Below are positions 1 through 8,756 of a DNA stretch of 64,000 nt, piece by piece. This DNA is from Mycobacterium mantenii. GTDB taxonomy: Bacteria > Actinomycetota > Actinomycetes > Mycobacteriales > Mycobacteriaceae. The notes beneath the pieces were generated by a model. It did not search any database, was not told where the DNA came from, and saw only the letters and a list, made by a program, of their open reading frames with translations. The position numbers were made by a program, and so were the translations under genes. Where the stretch lies: NCBI RefSeq assembly GCF_010731775.1, contig NZ_AP022590.1, positions 2,294,001 to 2,358,000 on the forward strand. The letters run 5' to 3'. Numbering within the stretch: position 1 is the first letter of the stretch; each line of letters starts with the position of its first letter.

Positions 1-2
1 AC

Positions 3-128
3 CGCATTCCCTTCGTACGTCTTGCGCCGCGCGCCCGCCTGGCCAAAGTGTTTGGCGCCAGCCAGGAGCCGATGGTGCGCTCGGTGGCAGCCGTGTCATC
101 GCAGCTGGTAGCGTTAACAGCACTGTGA
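3..128 (+). CDS. C-terminal end of an unidentified protein (cut by window edge)
   Basis: The frame starting at base 3 is open from the window edge to a TGA at 126-128 and encodes about 41 residues rich in Arg, Ala and Val, ending in SSQLVALTAL. Its stop overlaps the GTG start of the next gene in a GTGA arrangement, the usual sign of translational coupling, so the two genes are probably in one operon. No domain can be recognised in so short a piece. Confidence 0.5.
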   Translation, partial: RIPFVRLAPRARLAKVFGASQEPMVRSVAAVSSQLVALTAL

Positions 129-571
129 GTTTCGGAGTTGGAATACCGTCACGGTGGCCACGACAACAAGCTGCGTCAGCCATCGTTGCTGCGCTAGCCC
201 TCCTCGCAGCTGTGTTCAGTTGCGGGGCTTTGCGCGCCGAGACGACAACCGATGCGTTGGAGTCCAACGTAGTGACCTCATCGATCGGTCCGGTTTCTGG
301 CCCGACGGCGTTGACCACCGAGTCGGCCCCCGTCCGTCGTGTTGGCGTGGGGTCGACCGTGAACGATGACCAGGCGTTCAAAAGCGGAGGGCTGAAGCGC
401 TTTCGGTCAACCACTGTGGCGCTCTCCACACCCCGCCCGTCCGGATCCGCGGTACCCCCAACGGTCGGGATTCTTCGGTTTCAGCAGCGGGTTGACGCAC
501 CCGCTCGCGCGCCGGCGTCAAGCTCCGTCAGCCAGAATCTGTTGATTCGGTTCTGCATCGCCCGGTGCTGA
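125..571 (+). CDS. Small predicted exported protein, function unknown
   Basis: This 148-residue product starts with GTG and overlaps the upstream stop by four bases. Residues about 17-35 form a hydrophobic stretch rich in Ala, Val and Leu after an Arg-containing N-terminus, followed by ALRAE, which looks like a signal peptide with a possible cleavage after LRA. A lipobox is not convincing (VFSC has Phe at -2). The rest is Ser/Thr/Pro/Val-rich with no recognisable domain and ends in RFCIARC. It is probably secreted or membrane anchored. It could also be a chance open frame, since such frames are common in high-GC DNA; the coupling to the upstream gene is the best argument that it is real. Confidence 0.45.
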   Translation: MSFGVGIPSRWPRQQAASAIVAALALLAAVFSCGALRAETTTDALESNVVTSSIGPVSGPTALTTESAPVRRVGVGSTVNDDQAFKSGGLKRFRSTTVALSTPRPSGSAVPPTVGILRFQQRVDAPARAPASSSVSQNLLIRFCIARC

Positions 572-942
572 TCAAGCGCGGCTTTTACGTCGGCGCGCAC
601 CACTGTCGCGGCAGGTTAAACATTAGCCGCCAATAGCTTTCGGGTCCTTGGCATCGGCTGATCCGATCGTCGCGGCTACTGCATCGGTGTGCCCGATGCT
701 GTCCACGCCGACATGGCGCGAGACCAGCGCGCCAGTTCCGCAAAATTCGATTGTCAAGCGGCGAACCGTCCGCGACGTAGCTCACCATGCCGCCATTGCG
801 CGACGCCTTGGCGAATTTCATTTCGTCACGACTGCTTCGACTGCTGACCGGATGTCGTGCGCGCGAAGCCTCCACGGCAACCCGAGGCGACGGCGCAATC
901 AAAGGTCAGCCCAGACGAACAACCAAGAAATTAGGGATAGAC
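572..942 (+). other. Intergenic region upstream of the PPE gene
   Basis: No supported gene. The reading frame of the PPE gene stays open upstream to about 787, but that part lacks PPE homology and a ribosome-binding site. The last bases carry an AGGGATAG purine stretch just before the PPE start codon. Confidence 0.5.
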
Positions 943-2313
943 ATGGATTTTGGCGCTTTACCACCAGAGATCAACTCTGGCCGAATGTACGTGGGGCCTG
1001 GGCCCGCCACCTTGCTGGCTGCCGCCGCGGGGTGGGAGTCGCTGGCCGCCGAGCTGACGGACGGCGCCGGCAGCTATCACGCCGTGATCGCGAGTCTCAC
1101 CGACGAAACCTGGTCGGGGCCGGCATCGATGTCGATGGCGGCGGCGGTCATGCCCTACATAGCGTGGATGACGGCGACCGCCGAGCAGTGCGGGCAGGCC
1201 GCGGCGCAGGCAACGGCGGCCGCGGCAGCGTTCGAAACCGCATACGCGATGACGGTGCCGCCTCCCCTGGTGGCGGCCAACCGGGCGCGCCTTCTCGCGT
1301 TGATTCAGACCAACATCTTCGGGCAGAACACGCCGGCCATCATGGCGACTGAGGCCGAGTACAGCGAGATGTGGGCCCAGAACGCCACCGCGATGTACAA
1401 CTACGCGGCCAATTCGGCTTCCGCATCGACACTTTCGCCCGTGCCGTCGCCGCCGCAAACGGCCAATCCGGCGGCCGCCGGCCACCTCGTCGCCATCACC
1501 CATGCGGCAGCCCAATCCGGCAGTACCGCACACACATCGGCGACGCAGGTGATCTCCTCGGTGCCCCAGACTCTGCAAAGTCTCTCAACCCCCGGCTCTT
1601 CCTCGAGCGGCGGTCTGTCGCAGGCGGCGATGGGCACCGGAGCGTCGCTGGGATCGTCGGGAGCCTCCGCCCCCTTCAGTTCACTGTCGAGTCTGACCGG
1701 CGCCTCGGGTAAAGGCGCGACAAAGACCGCAAGCACCGGTGCGGGCGCGGCCTCGGGACTGGCGTCGGCGCTCGCTGCCGCACCCGCAGCGGACGGAGCC
1801 GCCGCCGGGCTGGCATCCGAGGCGGCCGGGTACGGCGCCGACGGCGCCGGTTTGATCGCCGACGGCGGTGGAATCGGCATAGACCTCTACGGCCTCGATC
1901 TGGATTACCAGGGCTTGGCGCTGGATGAAGCGGGCGCGGGCTCCATTTTGGGGGCCGAGGGTAGCGCCGGGATAGCAGGCATGGGAGGTGCGGGTGCCGC
2001 GACCGGTTTGGGAAACCTCGGGCCACTGGCAGGACTGGGTCAAGGTGCGTCGGCGAGCGTGGGCCAAGCCAGTTCGCTCAGCACCTTGTCCGTACCGCCG
2101 AGTTGGGCGACGACGGTGTCGTCGGTCGCCCCGCTGCCGGCGCTCAACGGCGGCGCGGCGCCGGGCGGGTGGGCCGTCGCGCCCGGCGCATCACCCGGCA
2201 CCGCGGTGTCCAAGCTGCCGTTGGGCGGCATGGTCGGTCGCGAGTCCGAGGGTGCGGTTCAGCGCGTCGGCATGCGCGTCTCGCTGATTCCCCATTCGCC
2301 GGTGGCCGGGTAG
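943..2313 (+). CDS. PPE family protein, SVP subfamily
   Basis: The product is 456 residues from ATG at 943, chosen because the family's canonical N-terminus [12 protein letters not shown] begins there and an AGGGA stretch lies just upstream. The PPE domain spans about residues 1-165 and carries the WSG (WxG) turn in ETWSGPAS. The C-terminal half is Ala/Gly/Ser-rich and contains LSVPPSW, the GxxSVPxxW-like motif that defines the SVP subgroup, near 2085-2106. PPE proteins are usually exported by ESX type VII systems, often as heterodimers with a PE partner. No PE gene lies directly upstream, so its partner, if any, is elsewhere. A small exported protein follows 63 bases downstream. Confidence 0.95.
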   Translation: MDFGALPPEINSGRMYVGPGPATLLAAAAGWESLAAELTDGAGSYHAVIASLTDETWSGPASMSMAAAVMPYIAWMTATAEQCGQAAAQATAAAAAFETAYAMTVPPPLVAANRARLLALIQTNIFGQNTPAIMATEAEYSEMWAQNATAMYNYAANSASASTLSPVPSPPQTANPAAAGHLVAITHAAAQSGSTAHTSATQVISSVPQTLQSLSTPGSSSSGGLSQAAMGTGASLGSSGASAPFSSLSSLTGASGKGATKTASTGAGAASGLASALAAAPAADGAAAGLASEAAGYGADGAGLIADGGGIGIDLYGLDLDYQGLALDEAGAGSILGAEGSAGIAGMGGAGAATGLGNLGPLAGLGQGASASVGQASSLSTLSVPPSWATTVSSVAPLPALNGGAAPGGWAVAPGASPGTAVSKLPLGGMVGRESEGAVQRVGMRVSLIPHSPVAG

Positions 2314-2376
2314 TGCACCGAATCAGTCGCCGTCGTCCAAGGGTGTACAAGCGCGTCGACTCGAAAGGAAAGCGCA

Positions 2377-2661
2377 ATGGCCATAGCCAAGCCGCCCCAG
2401 TCAGGGCGGATCTCGCTGGTCGCTCGAAACCCGTTGGGGTTCACCATCAAAGCGCTCACATGCGCTGCCCTGATCATGGTGTTCTGGGCTCTGCAGCCGG
2501 TGCCGACGGTTGCCGATCCGAACTCGGGTGGCACTGACGCCAACTCCTTCGGCGGCCTCAGCTGTAGTTGCGGCCCGACCGCCCCGGCCGACGGCGCGAC
2601 CCGAAAGCAACACATCCGTCGGGGGATACAGCAGGGGCTTTCCGGCGGCCCCCGCGACTAG
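2377..2661 (+). CDS. Small secreted protein, conserved-type hypothetical
   Basis: A 94-residue protein with a good ribosome-binding site (GAAAGGAAAG) before ATG 2377. Residues about 22-47 (from the GFTIKALTC stretch through VADP) form a hydrophobic core ending in a plausible signal peptidase site near VAD. The mature part is short, with Asp, Ser and Gly and a CSC motif (LSCSCGP), and ends in a basic tail. It lies 63 bases after the PPE gene on the same strand and may be co-transcribed with it. I do not recognise a domain. Confidence 0.6.
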   Translation: MAIAKPPQSGRISLVARNPLGFTIKALTCAALIMVFWALQPVPTVADPNSGGTDANSFGGLSCSCGPTAPADGATRKQHIRRGIQQGLSGGPRD

Positions 2662-2782
2662 CGCCCTGGTCCGTCGTCACGGTAGTCGCCCGCTTAAATC
2701 CGATTCGGCGGCCCGAAAGGAGGTACGACAAGAGCGGCCTTCAGAGAGCCGCCCCGCGGGCTTGGGAGCGCGCGATGCCTAG

Positions 2783-3268
2783 TCAACGTGAGCGTTTGGT
2801 GCCTGCCTGCTGGCAAACCCATCCATCGGGTATGCACCCGGTGACGAGGAACCGACTCAGTTCCGCGCTCGTCGGCGCCGGCAAATGGTAGTCGGCATGC
2901 AGATAGACGAGCGGCTCCTCTTTGAAGTTGTGCCGGTGCAGCTGATCCAGCAACTGATTACAAGTGTCCTTGAGCCGCAGGCTATCTCGTCCATCAGCAA
3001 GCAACGGCGCCAAGGTTTCCATCGTCCTCCACAGTTGGCCGTGTTCGCGCATCATCACGAAGATCGGCATCACTATCCCGGTCTCTCGGATCGGAGGGAA
3101 CACGAAGACCTCCTCCAGGTAGATGTGCCGACGCAGCGCTTCCAACATCGACGTCAGTAGTTCGGGTTGCAAACCGTCGGCACCGAGCTTCTCGATGAAA
3201 AGCTCGATTTCAGCGTTGACTTCGCGGTGCTGCCGCATCAAGGCGGCAGATAAAACCTCGCCGGGCAT
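2783..3268 (-). CDS. Hemerythrin-like (HHE) domain protein
   Basis: A 161-residue protein from ATG 3268, preceded by GGAGGA seven bases upstream; longer in-frame extensions are basic and unlike the family. It carries the His/Glu pattern expected of a hemerythrin/HHE four-helix bundle: MRQHREV near the N-terminus, RRHIYLEE, MREHGQL and LHRHNFKEE. Such proteins bind a diiron centre and sense or bind O2, NO or iron in the cytoplasm. The last about 30 residues (from SAELSRFL to the end) lie outside the core and include a Cys pair region GCIPDGWVC. Upstream on the same strand lies a fragmentary frame described separately. No partner suggests a specific role. Confidence 0.8.
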   Translation of the reverse strand: MPGEVLSAALMRQHREVNAEIELFIEKLGADGLQPELLTSMLEALRRHIYLEEVFVFPPIRETGIVMPIFVMMREHGQLWRTMETLAPLLADGRDSLRLKDTCNQLLDQLHRHNFKEEPLVYLHADYHLPAPTSAELSRFLVTGCIPDGWVCQQAGTKRSR

Positions 3269-3284
3269 TTTGTGCTCCTCCGCG

Positions 3285-3487
3285 TCAGCCCGCAGGACGG
3301 ATACGTCCGCTTTCGTCGAGTTCGGCTTCCAACTCGACCGCGGTGCCGGCTTCGAGGAACCGCGAAACCGGGGCATGGGGTCGCGCTGCTGCGCTGGGCG
3401 GCGCCCAGATCCACACTTTCGCCGCTGGTAACGATTACAGGGGAATCCTCGGTCGTCACATCGAGTTGCTCGACTTCGTCTGGGTGA
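3285..3487 (-). pseudogene. Possible frameshifted small gene upstream of the hemerythrin-like gene
   Basis: Two minus-strand frames read like protein and join only through a one-base shift near 3377: the upstream part contains DEVEQLDVTTEDSP and VTSGESVDLG, the downstream part VSRFLEAGTAVELEAELD and ends at TGA 3285-3287, 17 bases before the hemerythrin-like start. The acidic, valine-rich composition differs from the arginine-rich text of the other frames. I see no convincing start codon or named family. It may be a decayed gene or chance. Confidence 0.25.
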
Positions 3488-3705
3488 CATAGCTTCTGGC
3501 GGCGGCTACTAGCAGTTGAGTCTGGCAATGCCCTGGGCGAGCACACCGTGGTGGAGCGGCGCCCCGCCGGCCCGCAAGAGGGCGCCGCCAGCATTGGCCC
3601 GACTCTGGCGGCCGATGCGGCTGCGCCGCCCAGAGGTGATGGCGGTAGTCCCGAGCCGCGGATCAATGACCGAAACTTGTCGTACCCGGCTGTCATGATG
3701 CCGTT

Positions 3706-4944
3706 ATGTCCTCGACTGCATCGCCTCCGGTGGCAGTGAGCCCTGCCGAGCGTGTTGAGGTGTTGTTCGAGGAGTTGGCGGAGTTGGCCGGTCAACGCAA
3801 CGCTATTGATGGGCGCATCGTGGAGATCGTCGCCGAGATCGATCGCGACGAGCTCTGCGGCGCCACGGGCGCCCGGTCGGTCCCGGCGTTGGTGGCCTGG
3901 AAGCTGGGGTCATCCTCGGCAAACGCCCACACGATCACCACCGTCGCGCGCCGGCTCGAGGCGTTTCCCCGCTGCGCAGCCGGCATGCGGCAAGGTCGGC
4001 TGTCACTGGACCAGGTTGGTGTGATCGCCGCACGCGCCGGCGACGGTTCCGATGAGCACTACGCCCAGCTGGCGTCGATCGCCACGGTCAACCAGCTGCG
4101 CACCGCGGTCAAGCTGGAACCGCTACCCAAAACCGAGCCCCAGCCGCAACCTGAGCGTTCGATCGCCAAATCCACCAGCGGGGAGTTCACCTGTTGGCGG
4201 ATCACACTTCCACACCTGGATGCGGCGAAGTTCGACGCCGCCTTGGCGTCTCATCGGGATGCACTGATTGCCGAGTGGAAGCACGATCACGGCGACGGCG
4301 CCAGCGATCAAGCACCGCCGTTGCCGAGCACTGGTGAGGCGTTTATGCGCCTGGTCGAGGCCGGATGGGACACCGAGGCCGCCCGCCGGCCACACGGCCA
4401 TCACACCACGGTGGTGGTGCACGTCGACGTCGAGCAGCGCGCCGCTTCGCTGCATCTGGGTCCGCTGCTGTCCGACGCCCAACGCCAATACCTGACCTGT
4501 GACGCCACCTGCGAAGTCTGGTTCGAACGTCACGGCGAAGTCATCGGCGCCGGCCGCGCGACGCGGCTGATTAACCGGCGGCTGCGCCGCGCGCTCGAGC
4601 ACCGCCACCCCACCTGCGCGGTGCCCGGCTGCGGCGCCACCCGCGGTCTGCACGCCCACCACCTCCGGCACTGGGAAGACGGCGGTGCCACCGAATTGGC
4701 CAACCTGGTGCTGGTCTGCCCCTATCACCACCGGGCACACCACCGCGGCTCCATCACCATCGCCGGGCCCGCCGATGATCTCGTCGTCACCGACGGCACC
4801 GGACGACCACTGCGCGCAGGATCGCTTGCGCGCCCGCCAAACTTTTCCCCACCCGCCGTCCCACCCTGCCCCGGGCCCACCGGCGAGCGCGCCGACTGGT
4901 GGTGGTATCAACCCTTCCAGCCCCAACCACCACCACCCAACTAG
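3706..4944 (+). CDS. 13E12-repeat family protein, DUF222 plus HNH endonuclease domain
   Basis: The 412-residue product has an N-terminal DUF222 region (about residues 10-280, with an early leucine/glutamate-rich helix and VPALVAWKLG) and a C-terminal HNH nuclease domain around residues 305-350: CAVPGCGATRG, LHAHHLRHW with the paired His, then NLVLVCPYHHRAHH. The two cysteine pairs and His residues fit a zinc-supported beta-beta-alpha metal finger. Proteins of this type occur in many copies in mycobacteria, some associated with the REP13E12 repeat into which phage-like elements integrate. The tail is Pro-rich and ends in QPPPPN. The gene stands alone and looks intact. Confidence 0.9.
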   Translation: MSSTASPPVAVSPAERVEVLFEELAELAGQRNAIDGRIVEIVAEIDRDELCGATGARSVPALVAWKLGSSSANAHTITTVARRLEAFPRCAAGMRQGRLSLDQVGVIAARAGDGSDEHYAQLASIATVNQLRTAVKLEPLPKTEPQPQPERSIAKSTSGEFTCWRITLPHLDAAKFDAALASHRDALIAEWKHDHGDGASDQAPPLPSTGEAFMRLVEAGWDTEAARRPHGHHTTVVVHVDVEQRAASLHLGPLLSDAQRQYLTCDATCEVWFERHGEVIGAGRATRLINRRLRRALEHRHPTCAVPGCGATRGLHAHHLRHWEDGGATELANLVLVCPYHHRAHHRGSITIAGPADDLVVTDGTGRPLRAGSLARPPNFSPPAVPPCPGPTGERADWWWYQPFQPQPPPPN

Positions 4945-5430
4945 GCTGGTTACACCAGTCGGATCACGGGGATCGAACCGAAGCCCAAACAGGTTCGGGC
5001 ACAAACAGACTCGTTCGCACAACCAGCTGCCATCAGATCTCGACAATCGATAACCAAGGCTGTCAATCCAAACCCGCAACCCTGCCGGCCCGCTACCCGA
5101 CGATCTTGATCTTCTCCCTCCAGATCCCCGTGGCGCACTACAATGAGAAATCCGCCACGTCGGGTGAGAATTTACTGTCGGTTCTCAAATCACGTGTCAT
5201 ATCGCGTACCTCTGAACTGCTGCGATGCAAGTTGTCTCACGTTGTGTCACCTCTGTTTCGTCTCATATTCGTGTCATTTCTTTACCTGCCGCGCAGCCAC
5301 GGCGTCGAATCCCCTTGCGATCCCTTCGCCGATCAGCCGAAGCGCGGCTACGTGGCATCGTCAACCGGTTGCCGCGGGCGATAGCCATTTGCCGATCGCA
5401 GCGCAATAACCCGACCGACGTACCTCACCA
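4945..5430. other. Gene-free, relatively AT-rich interval
   Basis: No supported coding sequence in 486 bases. The stretch about 5130-5290 is clearly more AT-rich than its surroundings (several TTTACTG, TCATATT and TTTCTTT runs). I see no clear hairpin. It separates the 13E12 gene from the convergent TetR gene. Confidence 0.5.
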
Positions 5431-6012
5431 TTACCTCCCTCCTGTCAACACATGGACGATCCGGGTGAGTTCAACCCCCTTCGGAGGTGCGCCGGTGAGT
5501 AGTGCGTGCTGCAGAATCAAAGCGGGCCCGATGCGCGCAGCCAGCGCGACGTCGGTGGTTGCATCTATTTCGCCGCGCGCCTGAACGTCACGCAGGATAG
5601 ACTCAATCACCGTCAAGAGGGGGCCAACCACCGCGTCGATGAACATGGCACGCAACTCCGGTTCGTGCATTGTTTGGATCGCGACAAACAGGCCGGGAAA
5701 CCTGGTTTCGCCCGCCAAAACGTCGCAGTAAGCGGATAGCACCTTCAGCAGGTTGGCCCGAGCTAGGTAGTTGGCGCGCAGCTGCGGTAGCTGCGGCTGT
5801 GCCTGGCGTAGCGCTGCGAGCACCAGTGCACGCTTGGTGGGCCACCGGCGATACAGCGCAGCTTTCCCGGTATTCGCCCGCGAAGCGATCCCCTCAATGG
5901 TCAGGGCGCCAAAGCCGACGGCGGCGAGCTCGGCCAATGTTGCTTCGTACAGCGCGTGTTCGAGCACTTCACCACGCCGACGCCGCCGTACAACCGAGGT
6001 GTGCTTGGACAC
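5431..6012 (-). CDS. TetR/AcrR family transcriptional regulator
   Basis: 193 residues from GTG 6012. Residues about 15-62 form a typical TetR helix-turn-helix (LAAVGFGALTIEGIASRA then TGKAALYRRWPTKRALVL). The C-terminal ligand-binding part resembles the TetR_C class that follows such domains in actinobacteria. The gene diverges from the ring-hydroxylating dioxygenase genes at 6178, with 165 bases between them, so it is a likely local regulator of that operon. Upstream of the GTG lies TACTAT, eight bases away, which fits a mycobacterial -10 and a leaderless transcript. Confidence 0.85.
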   Translation of the reverse strand: MSKHTSVVRRRRRGEVLEHALYEATLAELAAVGFGALTIEGIASRANTGKAALYRRWPTKRALVLAALRQAQPQLPQLRANYLARANLLKVLSAYCDVLAGETRFPGLFVAIQTMHEPELRAMFIDAVVGPLLTVIESILRDVQARGEIDATTDVALAARIGPALILQHALLTGAPPKGVELTRIVHVLTGGR

Positions 6013-6177
6013 AACAATATATAGTAGCCAATCGCGTTCCCAAACACCTCAGCCGACTACGGGGAGCGAGTCGCTTCCGTCCGTATCCCTTGCCTGCGCA
6101 ACAAACGTCTTGCAGATTCTGCATCTGTTTACATATTATGCATATTGATCGCGATCGTAGCGCGGGAGGAAGACGAC
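6013..6177. promoter_or_regulatory. Divergent promoter region, TetR versus dioxygenase
   Basis: The shared upstream region contains a TACTAT -10-like hexamer reading toward the TetR gene and the perfect 10-base palindrome GATCGCGATC at about 6147-6156, shortly before the GGGAGGA ribosome-binding site of the dioxygenase beta gene. An adjacent AT-rich stretch (TTTACATATTATGCATAT) is a good promoter candidate for the plus strand. Function is inferred from position only. Confidence 0.4.
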
Positions 6178-6747
6178 ATGGGCCGAGCTCGTTCGAGCAG
6201 TGCGGACATGACAAGTGTTGATGGGCAACTACATTCGACGCGGCTGAATCCCGGTGATCCGGTCTACAACGACACTCTTGAGTTTCTGTACGCCGAGGCG
6301 GAGCTGTTAGACGAGAACCGGCTAATCGAGTGGCTTGCGATGCTCGCGGACGAACTGTCGTATCGCATGCCCGTGCGGGTGACGCGCCAGCGTGGCGACG
6401 GTGACGACTTCGCGCAAGATGTGACGTTCTTCGACGACGACCTGGCGACGTTGACGCTTCGTGTTCGGCGTCTTACCGAGAGCCCGAACGCGCATGCCGA
6501 GATGCCGGCGACCCGCTCGCGGCGATTCGTGACGAACGTGCGGATCGAACAGCTCGGAGATGAGGTGTTTGCTCGCAGCTCGCTGCTGTTATTGGGTAGC
6601 CGCTGGGATTCCCACTCATACGAGTTTCTCGCGGCCCGGCGAAACGATGTGATGCGACGCTTCGATGGGGGGCTGAAGCTGGTGCGGCGAGAGATTCTCA
6701 TCGACCAAACCGTGCCCGAATCGCCGTGCCTGTCGGTGTTCCTTTGA
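6178..6747 (+). CDS. Aromatic ring-hydroxylating dioxygenase, beta subunit
   Basis: 189 residues from ATG 6178, placed by GGGAGGA seven to eight bases upstream; a second ATG at 6208 is possible. The sequence follows the NTF2-like beta-subunit fold of ring-hydroxylating dioxygenases: FLYAEAELLDENRLIEWLAML and LADELSYRMPVRV near the N-terminus, then RRFVTNVRIE, and a C-terminal LVRREILIDQTV. The beta subunit is structural and supports the catalytic alpha subunit encoded 46 bases downstream. Together they would add O2 to an aromatic or related ring. No ferredoxin or reductase gene is adjacent, so electrons must come from elsewhere. Confidence 0.9.
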   Translation: MGRARSSSADMTSVDGQLHSTRLNPGDPVYNDTLEFLYAEAELLDENRLIEWLAMLADELSYRMPVRVTRQRGDGDDFAQDVTFFDDDLATLTLRVRRLTESPNAHAEMPATRSRRFVTNVRIEQLGDEVFARSSLLLLGSRWDSHSYEFLAARRNDVMRRFDGGLKLVRREILIDQTVPESPCLSVFL

Positions 6748-6793
6748 CCGTCAACGCAAGCCGCGACAGACAGGTGTTGGAAGGGGACAGTCG

Positions 6794-8131
6794 TTGAGCG
6801 AAACACAGGTAGGCACGGATCGAGACGGGTGTTTGTTGTCGGATGGCACTCGCCTCCAGGACCTCTTCGACCTGGATCGTCGACGACTCTCAGCGAGGGT
6901 GTTCTCCGATCCCGAGATCTATGAACTGGAGATGGCGCGGATCTTCGGTCGCTCCTGGTTGTTTGTCGGGTTCGAATCCGAGATCCCCGAACCTGGCGAC
7001 TACGTTGTGCGGCCGATGGGCGGCGACTCGGTGATCGTCACCAAGGGCAAAGACGGTGCGATCAGCATTCTGCTGAACCGGTGTGCGCACCGCGGCGTGC
7101 AGCTGTGCGTGACCGACTGCGGGTCTGCCACCCGACTCCAGTGTCCCTATCACGGCTGGACATACGGCTTGGACGGCCGTTTGCTGGCGATCCCGTCACA
7201 GCGCTACTGGATCGCGGGCAAGAAGTCCGAGTATGGACTGCGCACGGCGCGGGTGGCCACTCGCGGTGGCCTCATTTTCGGCACGTGGCAGCAAGACATG
7301 CCCGATTTCGAGACCTACCTGGGTGACTTCGCGTTCTATTTCGACTCGATCTTCTGTGCAGTTGACAAGAACCTCGTGGCGATTGGTCCTCCGCAGCGCT
7401 GGGCCTTGCCGTTCGACTGGAAGATCGGTACCGAAAACTCGCTCGGCGACGGTTACCACTTGCAGGCCACTCACAAATCGCTCGTTGACATCGGCTTGCT
7501 TCCGGTGCTTGCGCAGAGTTTGGAGGGGATCATCGGTGCTGACCCGCGCTGGGGGCACGGGTTCTTGGCGCCGATGGCGCCCGAACGTCCGTCCCTGGAA
7601 GCCGCCCTACACTGGCTCCCCGCAGCGGTGCTGCCTGAAATTGAGCGGCACTTGTCCGCGGAACAGCTGACCCTGCTGCGCAATGGGACGGCCACCAACA
7701 TCGCCACGATCTTTCCCAACACGACCTGGTCGATGGCACCAGGCCTGTTCTTCTTCGTGCGCACGTGGCAACCGGTCGCACCCGGTCAGATCGAAATCTG
7801 GACCTGGACGCTCAGCCATCCCGACGCCAGCGAGGAGCAGAAGCGGGCGCGTGACCGGGGACTCAACATGACCTTCGGCCCGACGGGCATGTTCGGCCAA
7901 GACGACTTGGTCATCTTCGCGCGCGGACAGCGGGCAGCGCGGGGCACCCTCGGATCCCATGAATTCATGAACTACGGCTACTCCAATGGAGCGCCCGACA
8001 AACGGGGCTACCTCTCCGACGACGGAGAGTGGCCCGGACCCGGTGATGTCTGGCTCGGCTTCCCCGGAGACGACCAAATCTGGAACTTCTACATTCGTTG
8101 GCTGCACCTCATGACCGGAGGAGACCTGTAA
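6794..8131 (+). CDS. Aromatic ring-hydroxylating dioxygenase, alpha (Rieske) subunit
   Basis: 445 residues from TTG 6794 (AAGGGGAC upstream). The Rieske [2Fe-2S] ligands are C97-x-H99 and C117-x2-H120 in NRCAHRGVQLC and QCPYHGWTYG. The catalytic domain has the mononuclear iron motif in ENSLGDGYHLQATHKS: D219 bridging, H222 and H227. Length and order match the large subunits of naphthalene/biphenyl-type enzymes. With the beta gene 46 bases upstream it forms a two-component oxygenase. The substrate cannot be read from the sequence. It is followed by a convergent TetR gene. Confidence 0.93.
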   Translation: MSETQVGTDRDGCLLSDGTRLQDLFDLDRRRLSARVFSDPEIYELEMARIFGRSWLFVGFESEIPEPGDYVVRPMGGDSVIVTKGKDGAISILLNRCAHRGVQLCVTDCGSATRLQCPYHGWTYGLDGRLLAIPSQRYWIAGKKSEYGLRTARVATRGGLIFGTWQQDMPDFETYLGDFAFYFDSIFCAVDKNLVAIGPPQRWALPFDWKIGTENSLGDGYHLQATHKSLVDIGLLPVLAQSLEGIIGADPRWGHGFLAPMAPERPSLEAALHWLPAAVLPEIERHLSAEQLTLLRNGTATNIATIFPNTTWSMAPGLFFFVRTWQPVAPGQIEIWTWTLSHPDASEEQKRARDRGLNMTFGPTGMFGQDDLVIFARGQRAARGTLGSHEFMNYGYSNGAPDKRGYLSDDGEWPGPGDVWLGFPGDDQIWNFYIRWLHLMTGGDL

Positions 8132-8156
8132 GCCTTCAAATAATTCTCAGATAGCC

Positions 8157-8756
8157 TCACCACGGCCGTGGTGCTGCCGACGCGATTTGGTCGAAGGCGT
8201 GGTCAATCACACGGTTCAAAGGGACTGTCCGTCCGGATTCCTCCCACCAGGAGATGCCCGCGCGCAGGGCGGCCAACACCGCTGCGACCAGCACGCGCGG
8301 TGACGGATCCGTCTCGGTGTCGACACCCATGCGTTCAGAGATTGATTTCGCCAGGGATGCTTCGATCTCCACCAGCGCCGCCAGATACTGAGGCAACAGC
8401 GCCGGATACCTATTCACAAGTTCGTATCGAAGAGCCCAGCGGCTAAGGATGGCCTCTTGATCTATCCACTCAGTGAACACCGCCCGTAACGCGTTGCGTG
8501 GCTTCTCCCGCTTGGGTCGGGCACGCAACGCGGCGTCGAGCTCAGCCAACAACTCTTCGGGGACACCGACAACCGCCTCCTCTTTGCAAGAGAAGTAATT
8601 GAAAAACGTGCGTTCCGATACTCCGGCGGCTCGGGCGATGTCTTCCACGGTGACTGAGCCAAGACCCCGGTCGCGCACCAGATCCTGCGCCGCTCGAGCG
8701 ATCGCACGACTCATCTCACGCTTTAACTGCTGCCGCAACTGCTGCTGCAGGCTCAC
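8157..8756 (-). CDS. TetR family transcriptional regulator
   Basis: 199 residues from GTG 8756, preferred because AAAGGAG lies five bases upstream; a TTG nine codons earlier lacks such a site. The helix-turn-helix is clear at about residues 30-65: VTVEDIARAAGVSERTFFNYF, preceded by a Gln-rich N-terminus. The C-terminal domain is of the common actinobacterial type (LRAGISWWEESG). It converges on the dioxygenase operon, 25 bases apart. A perfect 16-base palindrome made of CACCACGG and CCGTGGTG (8159-8174) spans its stop and could act as a terminator or attenuating hairpin. Confidence 0.85.
   Translation of the reverse strand: MSLQQQLRQQLKREMSRAIARAAQDLVRDRGLGSVTVEDIARAAGVSERTFFNYFSCKEEAVVGVPEELLAELDAALRARPKREKPRNALRAVFTEWIDQEAILSRWALRYELVNRYPALLPQYLAALVEIEASLAKSISERMGVDTETDPSPRVLVAAVLAALRAGISWWEESGRTVPLNRVIDHAFDQIASAAPRPW
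8159..8174. terminator. Short GC-rich palindrome between convergent genes
   Basis: CACCACGG followed directly by its reverse complement CCGTGGTG at the 3' ends of the dioxygenase alpha gene and the TetR gene. As RNA it would form a short stem with a very small loop. Terminator function is a guess from position. Confidence 0.25.

Noticed and set aside
4123..5079. Minus-strand open frame of 318 codons opposite the 13E12 gene
   Set aside because: The plus strand carries DUF222 and HNH motifs; the minus frame is Gly/Val/Arg-rich without family features.
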